64,000 nucleotides of DNA from Actinomycetes bacterium (GTDB lineage: Bacteria; Actinomycetota; Actinomycetes; Mycobacteriales; Mycobacteriaceae). The notes under the pieces were generated by a model, which had not been told where the DNA came from, searched no databases, and saw nothing but the letters and a program-made list of their open reading frames with translations. Made by a program: the position numbers and the translations under genes. Shown piece by piece: positions 50,528 through 58,249 of the stretch (positions are counted from its first letter, which is position 1; each line of letters begins with the position of its first letter). The stretch is taken from assembly GCA_023404955.1 (NCBI GenBank), contig JAEXZY010000099.1:89099-153098 (forward strand), in the 5' to 3' direction.

Positions 50528-50712
50528 TTCATTTCCACCCTGACTTCGGGTAGGGCGTCCCCCAACAACCCCTTCACATGCCGTCTCGCTGCTTCTCTAG
50601 AGCAGTGCCATTGGTGTTGCGGCCCGGCACCCGTCCACGTCCATTCCACAAGCCACTCTGGGCCTGGGGTGACGTGGATAGAAGACACCCGGTAACGCCC
50701 CTTCGCCGGCAT
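50512..50712 (-). CDS. Small hypothetical protein downstream of integrase (66 aa)
   Basis: Reverse strand, 26 bp after the integrase stop. VSSIHVTPGPEWLVEWTWTG and REAARRHVKGLLGDALPEV look like a folded small protein (strand-strand-helix). Could be cotranscribed with int. Function unknown. Confidence 0.55.
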   Translation of the reverse strand: MPAKGRYRVSSIHVTPGPEWLVEWTWTGAGPQHQWHCSREAARRHVKGLLGDALPEVRVEMKTEPR

Positions 50713-50738
50713 TAGCCGATGGTACGAGTGACCCCTGA

Positions 50739-52001
50739 CTACGGGAGGGCTTTCGGCGGGACCAGCACACGGACCGCGCTCATCGCCGTGGAGTTCCTGG
50801 CCTGGTCTGCGTGGGCATAGATTCTGGTGACCTCGGGGGAGTTGTGGCCGAGCAGCTCCATCCTGGTTTGTTCATCGGCGCCGGATGACCGCAGCGTTGT
50901 TGCAGCTGTCCTACGAGCCGAGTGCAACGTCAGGCCCGTGGCTTCCCGGTCGATGCCCGCATCCGCCAACAGTTTGTTGAAGGCGCGGTTGTCCTCCGTG
51001 GGGGTGATGGGGTAGCCGTCGGCGCGGTGAAACACCAAGTCGTATGGATTGGGGCCGCGGTCAATTTCTCGGAGCCGAGAAAAGGCGTCCTGCAGCTCTT
51101 CCACCGCCGGCACCCACCGCTTCCCTGCTGCCGACTTCGGCCGCGACAACACCAGTGAATCCACCAACGGGTGATACTCAGTCTTCACCGGCACATCGAA
51201 CTTTGGGTCGGTGCAGCGGGCACCGTACTTCCGGCCGCACGGCCAGGTGCCGTCACTGTGGCGATTCCCGCAGCCATGGGCGCGCTTCCACTGCTGCAAC
51301 TGCCACGTGATGTCAACAGCCCCAGGGTGCACACGGTCCCACGTAAGTCCTAAGCATTCGCCCTGTCGGGCTCCGGTGAGAAACGCCATCAGCCACCGCG
51401 CGTACTCCATCGCATTGCGGTCAGCGGCCACAGCGAGCACCTGGTGGGTTTGTTCCACAGTGAACGGCGGGCGCTCGTTCTCGTAGACATCTGGGGCGTC
51501 CACTGCATCGGCAATGTTCCGGCGCAACAACCCTTCGGCGACGGCATCCTTCAACGCCCGGTGCAGAAGAACATGCGCCTTCTGGGCGCGCCGCTCACCC
51601 TTGCCGATTTTGGTGGTCATGTTCCGAATGTCGGCGGCCTCAAGTTCCACCAGCCGTTTGTGTCCGATGGTTCGGACGATGTTCCGTGACGTCCATTCGT
51701 AGTCGAGGTAGGTGGTGGGGCGGACGCGTTCTTTGTGGATGTGGGGGAGCCAGTAGTCCAGCCACTTGGCGACTGTCATGGTGCGGTCCACTTGGATGCC
51801 GTCGGTGAGGTCGGCCTTGAGTTCATTCAGGCGGGTGACGAGGGTGGCGTAGTCCTTGGCGTAGACCCGCTTTTGCTTCCGCTTCCCTTCGGCGTCGAAC
51901 CCGATCTCGACGGAGCCCACCCACATCCCGTCTTTGCGCTGGAAGATGGACCCTTCACCCTTGCCTCGAGGCCCTCTCTTCTTCGTCGCCTTGAACGCCA
52001 C
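50739..52001 (-). CDS. int: Tyrosine integrase
   Basis: 420 residues from the GTG at 52001, chosen for its GGAGGGG site; the longer open frame to 52106 runs through the repeat-rich attachment region. N-terminal AP2-like arm-binding part (GEGSIFQRKDGMWVGSVEIG), SAM-like core-binding domain (VAKWLDYWLPHIHKERVRPT), then catalytic R (TGARQGECLGLTW), HxxR (HSARRTAATTL), LLGHNS and Tyr (RIYAHAD). Inserts the phage into tRNA-Met 130 bp away. Confidence 0.95.
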   Translation of the reverse strand: MAFKATKKRGPRGKGEGSIFQRKDGMWVGSVEIGFDAEGKRKQKRVYAKDYATLVTRLNELKADLTDGIQVDRTMTVAKWLDYWLPHIHKERVRPTTYLDYEWTSRNIVRTIGHKRLVELEAADIRNMTTKIGKGERRAQKAHVLLHRALKDAVAEGLLRRNIADAVDAPDVYENERPPFTVEQTHQVLAVAADRNAMEYARWLMAFLTGARQGECLGLTWDRVHPGAVDITWQLQQWKRAHGCGNRHSDGTWPCGRKYGARCTDPKFDVPVKTEYHPLVDSLVLSRPKSAAGKRWVPAVEELQDAFSRLREIDRGPNPYDLVFHRADGYPITPTEDNRAFNKLLADAGIDREATGLTLHSARRTAATTLRSSGADEQTRMELLGHNSPEVTRIYAHADQARNSTAMSAVRVLVPPKALP

Positions 52002-52019
52002 AGCTACCCCTCCGTCCGG

Positions 52020-52079
52020 GTGTACACATTCATGTACACGACCTACTGCATACGGAGTGTAAGCAACTAGCGTGTACAC
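52020..52079 (-). promoter_or_regulatory. GTGTACA repeats in the int promoter / attP arm
   Basis: GTGTACA 52020-52026 and TGTACAC 52033-52039 form an inverted repeat with a 6-bp spacer; a third full GTGTACAC is at 52072-52079. They lie just upstream of the int start and inside the attP arm, so they could be an operator for int, arm-type sites, or both. Confidence 0.5.
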
Positions 52080-52132
52080 CGGGCTTGACCAGCAACAATA
52101 GGTCATCGACCTGCCACCATTCTACGTCAGCA

Positions 52133-52180
52133 AGGGACTCATAATCCATTGGTCGCGGGTTCGAGCCCCGCCCGCCCTAC
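52133..52180 (+). other. attR: 3' half of tRNA-Met(CAT)
   Basis: Anticodon loop CTCATAA (52138-52144), variable TGGTC, T arm GCGGG-TTCGAGC-CCCGC (52155-52171), acceptor strand CCGCCCT and discriminator A (52179); CCA not encoded. No D arm or 5' acceptor precedes it. The anticodon stem 5' side reads AGGGA where AUGGA is needed, so the phage-host joint is at about 52134. The intact tRNA must be at attL. Confidence 0.88.
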
Positions 52181-52198
52181 AACATTGCTGTATTGCGT

Positions 52199-52284
52199 CG
52201 GTTGATGCCTGACATTTCTGCTTCGGGTGATGCCTGACAGTGTTTCGGCTGATGCTTGACAGTTGCTTCGGCTGATGCTTGACA
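52199..52284 (+). repeat. Four direct repeats upstream of IS481 transposase
   Basis: 16-bp units CGGTTGATGCCTGACA (52199), CGGGTGATGCCTGACA (52224), CGGCTGATGCTTGACA (52246) and CGGCTGATGCTTGACA (52269), 22-25 bp apart, about two helical turns. In reverse they begin TGTCA, like IS481-family ends. Probably transposase binding sites and left terminus. Confidence 0.7.
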
Positions 52285-52292
52285 CTCCCTAG

Positions 52293-53329
52293 ATGAGGGA
52301 GTTGAGCGTGGCTGAGCAGCGGTATCAGGCTGTGTTGGCGGTCATCAGCGATGGGTTGTCGATCTCGCAGGTCGCCTCGAAGGTAGGCGTGTCGCGGCAG
52401 ACGCTGCATGCGTGGCTGGCGCGGTATGAGGCCGAAGGCCTCGAGGGTTTGGTGGATCGGTCGCATCGGCCGGTGTCGTGTCCGCATCAGATGTCGGCCG
52501 AGGTCGAGGCGGCGTTGTTGGAGCTGCGGCGATCGCGCCCGTACTGGGGTCCGCGGCGGTTGGTGTTCGAACTAGCCAAGCGCGGAGTGAGGCCGGTGCC
52601 GTCGGAGTCGGCAGCTTATCGGGCGTTGGTGCGCGCACAGATGATTGATCCGCATGCGCGGGACCGGCGCTCACGCAAATGGAAACGGTGGGAACGCGGC
52701 GCTGCGATGGAGCTGTGGCAGATGGATGTCGTGGGCGGGGTCGCCATGGCCGACGGCAGCTCAGCCAAGGTTCTCACCGGCGTCGACGATCATTCCCGGA
52801 TGTGCGTATGCGCCACGGTGATGGCTCGCGAGCGGGCCCGCGCGGTGTGCGACGGACTGCGTCGTGCGCTGGCCACCTACGGGCCGCCGACGCAGATTCT
52901 GACCGATAACGGCAAGGTGTTCACCGGCCGGTTCAACCATCCTCCGGTCGAGGTGCTCTTCGACGCGATCTGTCGCGAGCAGGGCATCGATCACCTGTTG
53001 ACTCAACCGCGCTCACCGACCACCACGGGGAAGATCGAGCGCTTCCACCGCAGTCTGCGCGCCGAGTTCCTCAGCAACTGCGGCCCTTTCGCCACTATCA
53101 GAGTCGCCCAGCAGGCCTTCGATGAGTGGGTTCGGTTCTACAACACCGAACGACCCCACCAAGCGTTGCAGATGGCCACTCCGGCCTCGCGATTCACCAC
53201 CGAGACTTCTGCGCCGGCGTCGATGACGCTGCCACCGCCTAAGGGCCTGCACGCCGAACGCGCCGGCTCGGACTGGGTGAGTCGGCGCGTGACCACCAAC
53301 GGCGTGGTCTGCGTGTCCTGGTGGCGACT
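52293..53329 (+). mobile_element. IS481-family transposase, 3'-truncated
   Basis: N-terminal HTH (ISQVASKVGVSRQTLHAWLA, about 28-47), DDE core: LWQMDVV (about 144), ILTDNGKVF (about 210), GKIERFHRSL (about 247). The final domain breaks off after GVVCVSW, where the frame runs into reverse AbiEi DNA and continues with nonsense to 53765. The element's right end is missing, so it cannot move by itself. Confidence 0.85.
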
Positions 53330-53556
53330 TCGGCGGCGGCAGCTTCGAGGTCGGGAATCCATTTGTGCCTCAACACGTCTTGGGGGACGGCGAGGTAGTA
53401 GCCGTCGGCGATGCGGTGGAGCAGACCGTTCTCAGCGAGCCGGATCAGCTGCGTCCGGGGATGGGCATACACGGCGCCGGCATCGCGCGGCCGAATCGTC
53501 CGCAGCGGGGCCCGTGCCAGGGCGGCCGGAATCGGCGTGCTGCGAGTTTGGGCCAC
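53320..53556 (-). pseudogene. AbiEi-type antitoxin, N-terminal fragment
   Basis: Reverse strand, GTG at 53556 (a TTG at 53589 is in frame). About 78 residues: IRPRDAGAVYAHPRTQLIRL, AENGLLHRIADGYYLAVPQD is the winged-helix head of type IV AbiEi antitoxins. It breaks off at the IS481 joint (about 53.32 kb), and the AbiEii toxin that should follow is gone. A perfect inverted repeat lies just upstream. Confidence 0.72.
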
Positions 53557-53566
53557 ATTTATTCTC

Positions 53567-53610
53567 GAGTACGCATTTTGTACCCACAAAAGAGTACGAA
53601 ATGCGTACTC
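53567..53610. promoter_or_regulatory. 12-bp perfect inverted repeat, AbiEi operator
   Basis: GAGTACGCATTT (53567-53578) and AAATGCGTACTC (53599-53610), 20-bp spacer. AbiEi proteins repress their own promoters by binding such repeats, and this one sits 11-54 bp ahead of the GTG start. Confidence 0.72.
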
Positions 53611-53621
53611 ATACCCTCAAG

Positions 53622-53960
53622 TCAATCGGACGTGTCATCGTCATCGCGCACGGCGCAATCCAGCAGATCGGCAACTTGAGTATGGACTCGGCCACGGCTC
53701 AAGTAGCGGTCCTGGGTCATGCTGACGTGGCTGTGCCCAAGCTGGTCAGCGCCGATACGTGCTGACAAGCCTTCGTCGTCAATGAGCGTTGCGACGGTCT
53801 TGCGAACCCACTTGAGCCGCTCGCGTTTAATTTCCGCGATGCGACGAATCAGCAGGTCGCCTTCTCTCGCGGACTGGCTGGCGTAGACGTCGAGGTCATC
53901 CTGCAAATTTGCCTCGATTGCGTCGAGCATTATCTCCGACATCTGCGTCGAACGCCACAA
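53622..53960 (-). pseudogene. Relic of a second tyrosine integrase, fused to foreign N-terminus
   Basis: From about 53807 down the product reads RKTVATLIDDEGLSARIGAD, QLGHSHVSMTQDRYLSRGR, the end of a tyrosine recombinase with GH and catalytic Tyr. The first about 51 residues (helical, LQDDLDVYASQSAREGDLLI) are unrelated, and the Arg and HxxR boxes are missing. It marks an older integrative element at this tRNA. Confidence 0.72.
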
Positions 53961-54102
53961 CTGGAACCCTTCCGCTTCGTTCCCGCGAGTCGCTTGTTAG
54001 CGGGTACTAACGCGGAAATAGATGACGGCGGTCTTCACCAGTCCCCCTAATGATAGCGCTGAATCGGATGGCACTTCGTGATTCGTACGGCCACTTCGTC
54101 GT

Positions 54103-55326
54103 TCATGAATCGTGGACGATGAAGCGCGCCCGTGCGTAGAGCTCATCGAAGGTCAGGATTTCAACATCATTGGTCGAGCGTCTGTATAACTCGAAGGCCG
54201 ACACCTTCTCATGGTTCAGCTCGCCGGTGTCAGCTTCGAGCTGGCTCAAGTCCCCAATCACGACGACCTGGCGCGGTCGAATTGTGGACACAAGAACATC
54301 AGTAGGTGTTCCATCGGCGTCGTACTTCTTGTGCAGCACGTCGCGAATCTGACGCACAGCCTTCTCGGAGGTTTTCTGGACCTGCGACACCGCACCGACG
54401 ACTTCGGTCGACGGTGACCACACGTCCGGTTCTCGATATTGCCTTGGGTTCAGCAGCGGAAGGTCTGGACGTTTGATCTCACAGAACACCAGACTGCTGA
54501 CGACGCCGCGCGTACGGAGAAGAGCATCGGTTCGTTTGCCTGCCCCTGTCAATTTACTTGCCCCCGTCGTGATCTGCTCAAGTTTGGCGTCGCCGTACGC
54601 TTCACAGGCAATGAGATTCAGCCCGTATCCGAAGATCCAGGGATTCGCCTCGAAGAACGCCTGCCAGATGCCTTCAGGTTTCGAATCTTTTCCAACCATC
54701 TTGCGCGCCTCGCGTTGCGACTCGAAGAAAGCCGGATCGTGAAGCAGCTTCTCGAATATCTCTAACTGCCCCTTACGATTTGCAATGATATCAAGCTCTT
54801 CTTGGCTCAAGGAGTTTCCAAGCACAAGCTTTACGGCGTCGACTACTTGAGCTCTCTCGGTTGTCTTCAGCATATCCGCGATCTCAGCGCTGTCCTTGCC
54901 GACAATTGAAAAGGCGCCTGCGGGCAAGGTGAGACCGGGGAGCTGACGCAGAAAATCGAGAAGCAGCCACAGATTTCTGTGGCCGTCGCTGGTGTCGACG
55001 TACGCCTTGACAGTCCGAGTCGCGTCATCGTCGGGAATCTCTGTCTGAACGGGCGTATTTCTTGCTTTCGTTTTATCTTTTTTCCAGAACCTGAGACGTG
55101 GTGTGTATGCGCCATCCTTAGCTATGACGGTAACAGAGCAGATCGTAGAAACTCGCGGGCCATCGTGCAGGATGAAGTCAGTGACCAAATGTGAATCTTG
55201 CTTGTTATAGAAGTAATGCAACTTGCTGTCTTCATGCGGGCGCAACTCCAGCACCGAAAAGTCGCCATTCTCGACGTCGAAGGCACTGCCGGCGCTTGCA
55301 TTTAGCCACTCGAGTCCGATCTTCAT
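54103..55326 (-). CDS. sduA: Shedu nuclease SduA (DUF4263)
   Basis: 407 residues, GAGAGGA site before the ATG. The N-terminal half is variable; residues about 200-390 match DUF4263: IWQAFFEANPWIFGYGLNLI, GKRTDALL (Asp, about 265) and LVFCEIKRPDLPLL (Glu-x-Lys, about 283-285), a PD-(D/E)XK site. Single-gene Shedu protects against phages by nuclease action. AT-richer than the prophage and flanked by other island genes. Confidence 0.9.
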   Translation of the reverse strand: MKIGLEWLNASAGSAFDVENGDFSVLELRPHEDSKLHYFYNKQDSHLVTDFILHDGPRVSTICSVTVIAKDGAYTPRLRFWKKDKTKARNTPVQTEIPDDDATRTVKAYVDTSDGHRNLWLLLDFLRQLPGLTLPAGAFSIVGKDSAEIADMLKTTERAQVVDAVKLVLGNSLSQEELDIIANRKGQLEIFEKLLHDPAFFESQREARKMVGKDSKPEGIWQAFFEANPWIFGYGLNLIACEAYGDAKLEQITTGASKLTGAGKRTDALLRTRGVVSSLVFCEIKRPDLPLLNPRQYREPDVWSPSTEVVGAVSQVQKTSEKAVRQIRDVLHKKYDADGTPTDVLVSTIRPRQVVVIGDLSQLEADTGELNHEKVSAFELYRRSTNDVEILTFDELYARARFIVHDS

Positions 55327-55503
55327 TCAAATGAATCCTCTCATGACCAAGGCTTCCGGGGTCCCGGATCTCCTTTCGCCTCACACTGCATTCCTTATTG
55401 ATTACAATGTTCTGAAGCGTAAGTCCTGCCTATAATAATAAATCAGCGTAGCGGCATATTAAATGATGTCAGTATATGCACGGAGCCTGACTGGCGAATC
55501 GAA
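55327..55503 (-). promoter_or_regulatory. AT-rich spacer with likely sduA promoter
   Basis: 177 bp without a gene. On the reverse strand TTATTATTATAGGC (about 55425-55440) offers TATTAT or TATAGG as -10. Its base composition is clearly lower in GC than both flanking prophage and host genes. Confidence 0.4.
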
Positions 55504-56355
55504 CTACACGTGCAGATCGAGTTCGCGCAGGAGGAGAAGTGAACCTCGCGCCTCACGGACGTGCACCGCTGACTGCAGCGGCATTACCAGCCCGGCCGGA
55601 TCGGCACCGGACCCGAACGCGTCCATCAATCTGTCGTCGAATTCGGTAATCAAATCGCGTGTCGGCAGATCCTTTTCGCGAATGTTGGCTACAGGTGCGG
55701 GGTCGATTGGCAGCTCAGGCAATCGAACGTCGAGCCACGTTAATGCTATTGCCACGGTATGCCGAAGCTGTGCTTCCGAAGGGCGGACGGACGCGTCGCT
55801 CGGCAGCCCATGCCAGCACGACGCGCAGCGGCGGCAGCACGTTGCGGTAGCGTGCTGCGCGTAGGCAACGATGTCTCTTGCCAAGGGGGCCGACCGGCTG
55901 CTGAAGGCGTCTGGCTCGTCGAGGGCGGAGATCACGCGCTTCTCGATTTTGCGACGCAGTGCCGCTTTTCCGAGGCGGAGTGCTTGGTTGTATGCCCACT
56001 GATCAATAGGGACGTGCCAATAGTGCGCACGAATGAGCTCCGCTTGCTGGTCGATGACTTGATGCGCGATGTGGGCACACTCATCCGCCGTCTCGTCGTG
56101 TGTCGTATAGCAGAAATCAACGATCCGCGCACCACAGTCACGGCAGTGGCCCGGCTCGATCCGTTCCGCACCTTTGCGCGGCTTTCGTAAATAGTCGACG
56201 CAATGCCGGCCGTGTTGGCATGAGGCCATCCAGCACCCCAGTTTGAGCGGTACCAAGCCTAACGGCGCGAGATCTGCACCTCCCTGGGCGTGCACGACGT
56301 CGATTCGTCGACGCAGGCGCTCGATCTCGTCGTCGTCGAAAGTGACTGTATTCAT
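55504..56355 (-). CDS. Cys/His-rich protein of the XRE-ImmA operon (283 aa)
   Basis: ATGA-coupled behind the XRE-ImmA gene. Three Cys/His clusters: LGCWMASCQHGRHC (about 40-53), CRDCGARIVDFC (about 72-83) and CCRRCASCWHG (about 172-182); long helices between. No family recognised. Coupling suggests it acts with the two genes upstream, perhaps as effector or metal-binding adaptor. Confidence 0.8.
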   Translation of the reverse strand: MNTVTFDDDEIERLRRRIDVVHAQGGADLAPLGLVPLKLGCWMASCQHGRHCVDYLRKPRKGAERIEPGHCRDCGARIVDFCYTTHDETADECAHIAHQVIDQQAELIRAHYWHVPIDQWAYNQALRLGKAALRRKIEKRVISALDEPDAFSSRSAPLARDIVAYAQHATATCCRRCASCWHGLPSDASVRPSEAQLRHTVAIALTWLDVRLPELPIDPAPVANIREKDLPTRDLITEFDDRLMDAFGSGADPAGLVMPLQSAVHVREARGSLLLLRELDLHV

Positions 56356-57728
56356 TGGCTGATCCCATCAATCAAGATCTCGCGATCTATGGCGTCAAGT
56401 CGGGAAAGGTCGACGTACTCAAATAGGACGCTGCGGGTCACCCGCCACGCGTCAACATCGGTGTTGTGCAGCGATGCTGCTGTCGGCCACCAGTTGTCTC
56501 CGGCCGCACCGATACGCGCGGCAATGTGGTCAGCCAAGATGCCAACCGGAACATCTCCGGCCTTGGCCACCGCAGGGAGAACGGACTTCAGCTGAGCAAT
56601 GTTGCCGTTCGCCGTCTCGACTGCGACATCGACTATTGCGTTCGCCTTGTCTCCTAGGAGCACGTCGACCGCGAACTTGTCGGCTGCCTGCTCACTTGGT
56701 TGTGACCGCCACTCGCGCGTGCTGAGATCACCTTCGAGTACTGATTCATTCTCTGGGTTTCGGACATGGTCCATCTCATGTGCAAGCAAGAATGCCCATC
56801 GGTCGGGGCTTCGTACATTGTTCTTTAGGGCGATGGCTGGGCGGTCGTTTATCCAGAAACATGCTCCATAGAACGCGCCGACGTCGCTGAGTGGAAGCAC
56901 TGGTATGCCGTGCCGCCAACAAAGATGAAGAAGCGCTTCTAGCGGGTCACTTTGTTGATATTCAGCGATTATCTGTCGGATTTCGTGCACGTTCGGCAGC
57001 CGGCGATAGGGTTCACGGCATGCCTCGATGAGGGTGGCGGCAAGATATTCGGCATATCGCGCGTAGCCGCTTAGGTACTCTCGATTGGCAGCCGATGAGG
57101 CGCGAAATTGCGCCCCGGCTAATGCAGGGCGACGTGAGTCGTCGGCAGACTCATCAAAATCCGCGCCAAATATCCGCCATGCTTTTGTTGTCGCCGTAAG
57201 TAGCTGACTACCAGACTGTGAAGGCCCGCCTGCCATGAAACGACGATCGACCGTTTCGTCTTTGATGCCGAGATTGATTAGCGCTCGCCGCAGGTTGCTT
57301 GTGTCGTTGCGGGGAAGCGAGACTTGGCCGTGCAGCCTGACGCCTAGGGCACGCATCACTTCTTGTATGCGTCCAATGCTTGCGCCAGCGTAATTGTTGG
57401 CCTCATAGCGTTGAATCTGCTGCTCGCGGAGATTGAGCCGTTCCGCCAAATCGCGCTGTGTGAGTTTCGTTGCAATACGAGCACGCACAAGTGCGCGAGG
57501 AAGCTCTGATACATCGCTCACCTCGGTGACGGCATCAGGCGGCCCATCACGGAGCGCGACATACTCGGTGATCTCAGTATCGAGGTCGTCTATTTGCGCG
57601 CGAATAGCGTCCTGGGTCAACTGAGCGACCCATGGGGGCACATCGTCATCGGACGGTGCGGTGAGACTGTCTTCAAGCTTCTTCCGCTGTGCCAGGGTCA
57701 CCCTGTACTGGCGTTCGTTGCTGATCAC
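56352..57728 (-). CDS. XRE repressor fused to ImmA/IrrE-type metalloprotease
   Basis: 458 residues; GTG start overlapping the DUF6932 stop (GTGA). HTH at about 90-135 (KLTQRDLAERLNLREQQIQR), then a DUF955 peptidase with LLAHEMDHV (HExxH, about 316-320) and a downstream Glu (PSEQAADKFAVDVL). Such proteins repress until the protease switches on. The long form with about 85 residues ahead of the HTH is unusual. Confidence 0.88.
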   Translation of the reverse strand: MISNERQYRVTLAQRKKLEDSLTAPSDDDVPPWVAQLTQDAIRAQIDDLDTEITEYVALRDGPPDAVTEVSDVSELPRALVRARIATKLTQRDLAERLNLREQQIQRYEANNYAGASIGRIQEVMRALGVRLHGQVSLPRNDTSNLRRALINLGIKDETVDRRFMAGGPSQSGSQLLTATTKAWRIFGADFDESADDSRRPALAGAQFRASSAANREYLSGYARYAEYLAATLIEACREPYRRLPNVHEIRQIIAEYQQSDPLEALLHLCWRHGIPVLPLSDVGAFYGACFWINDRPAIALKNNVRSPDRWAFLLAHEMDHVRNPENESVLEGDLSTREWRSQPSEQAADKFAVDVLLGDKANAIVDVAVETANGNIAQLKSVLPAVAKAGDVPVGILADHIAARIGAAGDNWWPTAASLHNTDVDAWRVTRSVLFEYVDLSRLDAIDREILIDGISQ

Positions 57729-58162
57729 GACACACTCCTTGGGTCCAGACTGACGATCCCTTTCGCAGTTCCGTCCCGCGTTTGTTGAAAGAAGTCCACA
57801 AAGGTGAGGCCGGATCCCCGTTCGATTCCGGCAGGGAAGATGTCGCCGAAATACTTGGCCTGCATTATTTGGCGACCGTCGGTACTCAAATCGAGCAGCA
57901 CTGGGTCGAGCTTTTTGTCGTCGACTCCCTGCCACGCCCAGCACGCGTCGTAATCGCCGGGGAGCTCTTTGTCGGTGACGAAACTGCCGTCGAGCCAGAC
58001 CATCGGACAGCCCGCGGAGCCGAGTGAGACACACGCGTCACGGAACCCGCCAAGGAGCACCCGCCGGCGTGGGTTATAGCCGAAACGCGTGTTGAGGTCG
58101 GACCACTCCGCAGGGTGTATGCCTGGCGGCAGAAGGCCCTCAGCTGTGAACTGTGGCAGCAC
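57725..58162 (-). CDS. DUF6932 protein with minimal nucleotidyltransferase signature
   Basis: 145 residues, GTG start. LLPPGIHPAEWSDL at the N-terminus and VWLDGSFVTDKELPGDYDAC at about 56-74: G59-S60, nine residues, D70-Y71-D72, the GS-x9-DhD motif of polymerase-beta-type nucleotidyltransferases. The later KGIVSLD ending also fits DUF6932. First gene of the operon, followed by XRE-ImmA, as in toxin-antitoxin pairs. Confidence 0.85.
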   Translation of the reverse strand: MLPQFTAEGLLPPGIHPAEWSDLNTRFGYNPRRRVLLGGFRDACVSLGSAGCPMVWLDGSFVTDKELPGDYDACWAWQGVDDKKLDPVLLDLSTDGRQIMQAKYFGDIFPAGIERGSGLTFVDFFQQTRDGTAKGIVSLDPRSVS

Positions 58163-58163
58163 G

Positions 58164-58183
58164 ACACAACATTATCATTGTGT
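58164..58183. promoter_or_regulatory. Inverted repeat ahead of the DUF6932 operon
   Basis: ACACAA (58164-58169) and TTGTGT (58178-58183), 8-bp AT-rich spacer, immediately upstream of the DUF6932 GTG (58162). Likely operator of the XRE-ImmA protein, in the divergent region shared with the deoxynucleoside kinase. Confidence 0.5.
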
Positions 58184-58249
58184 TGCACGTTTCCGTCGTG
58201 TTTGCAGCTAGGGGCGGATGTTGGGCTCTACGATTGCGACAATAAGATC

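Noticed and set aside
52002..52106. N-terminal extension of the integrase to 52106
   Set aside because: It runs through the GTGTACAC repeats and lacks a ribosome binding site; GTG 52001 has GGAGGGG ahead.
1..52130. Immunity repressor or excisionase inside the window
   Set aside because: No phage gene here has a convincing small HTH repressor or Xis pattern; they are probably left of the window near attL.
52133..52180. Functional tRNA gene
   Set aside because: Only the anticodon loop to acceptor 3' half is present; no D arm or matching 5' acceptor strand upstream.
52199..52284. Possible CRISPR-like array
   Set aside because: Four repeats of 16 bp with 6-9 bp spacers are too short and sit at an IS481 end; there are no cas genes.
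53329..53765. C-terminal half of the long transposase ORF
   Set aside because: After GVVCVSW the frame only crosses reverse AbiEi and integrase-relic DNA; it is low-complexity Arg/Ser sequence, not an IS481 domain.
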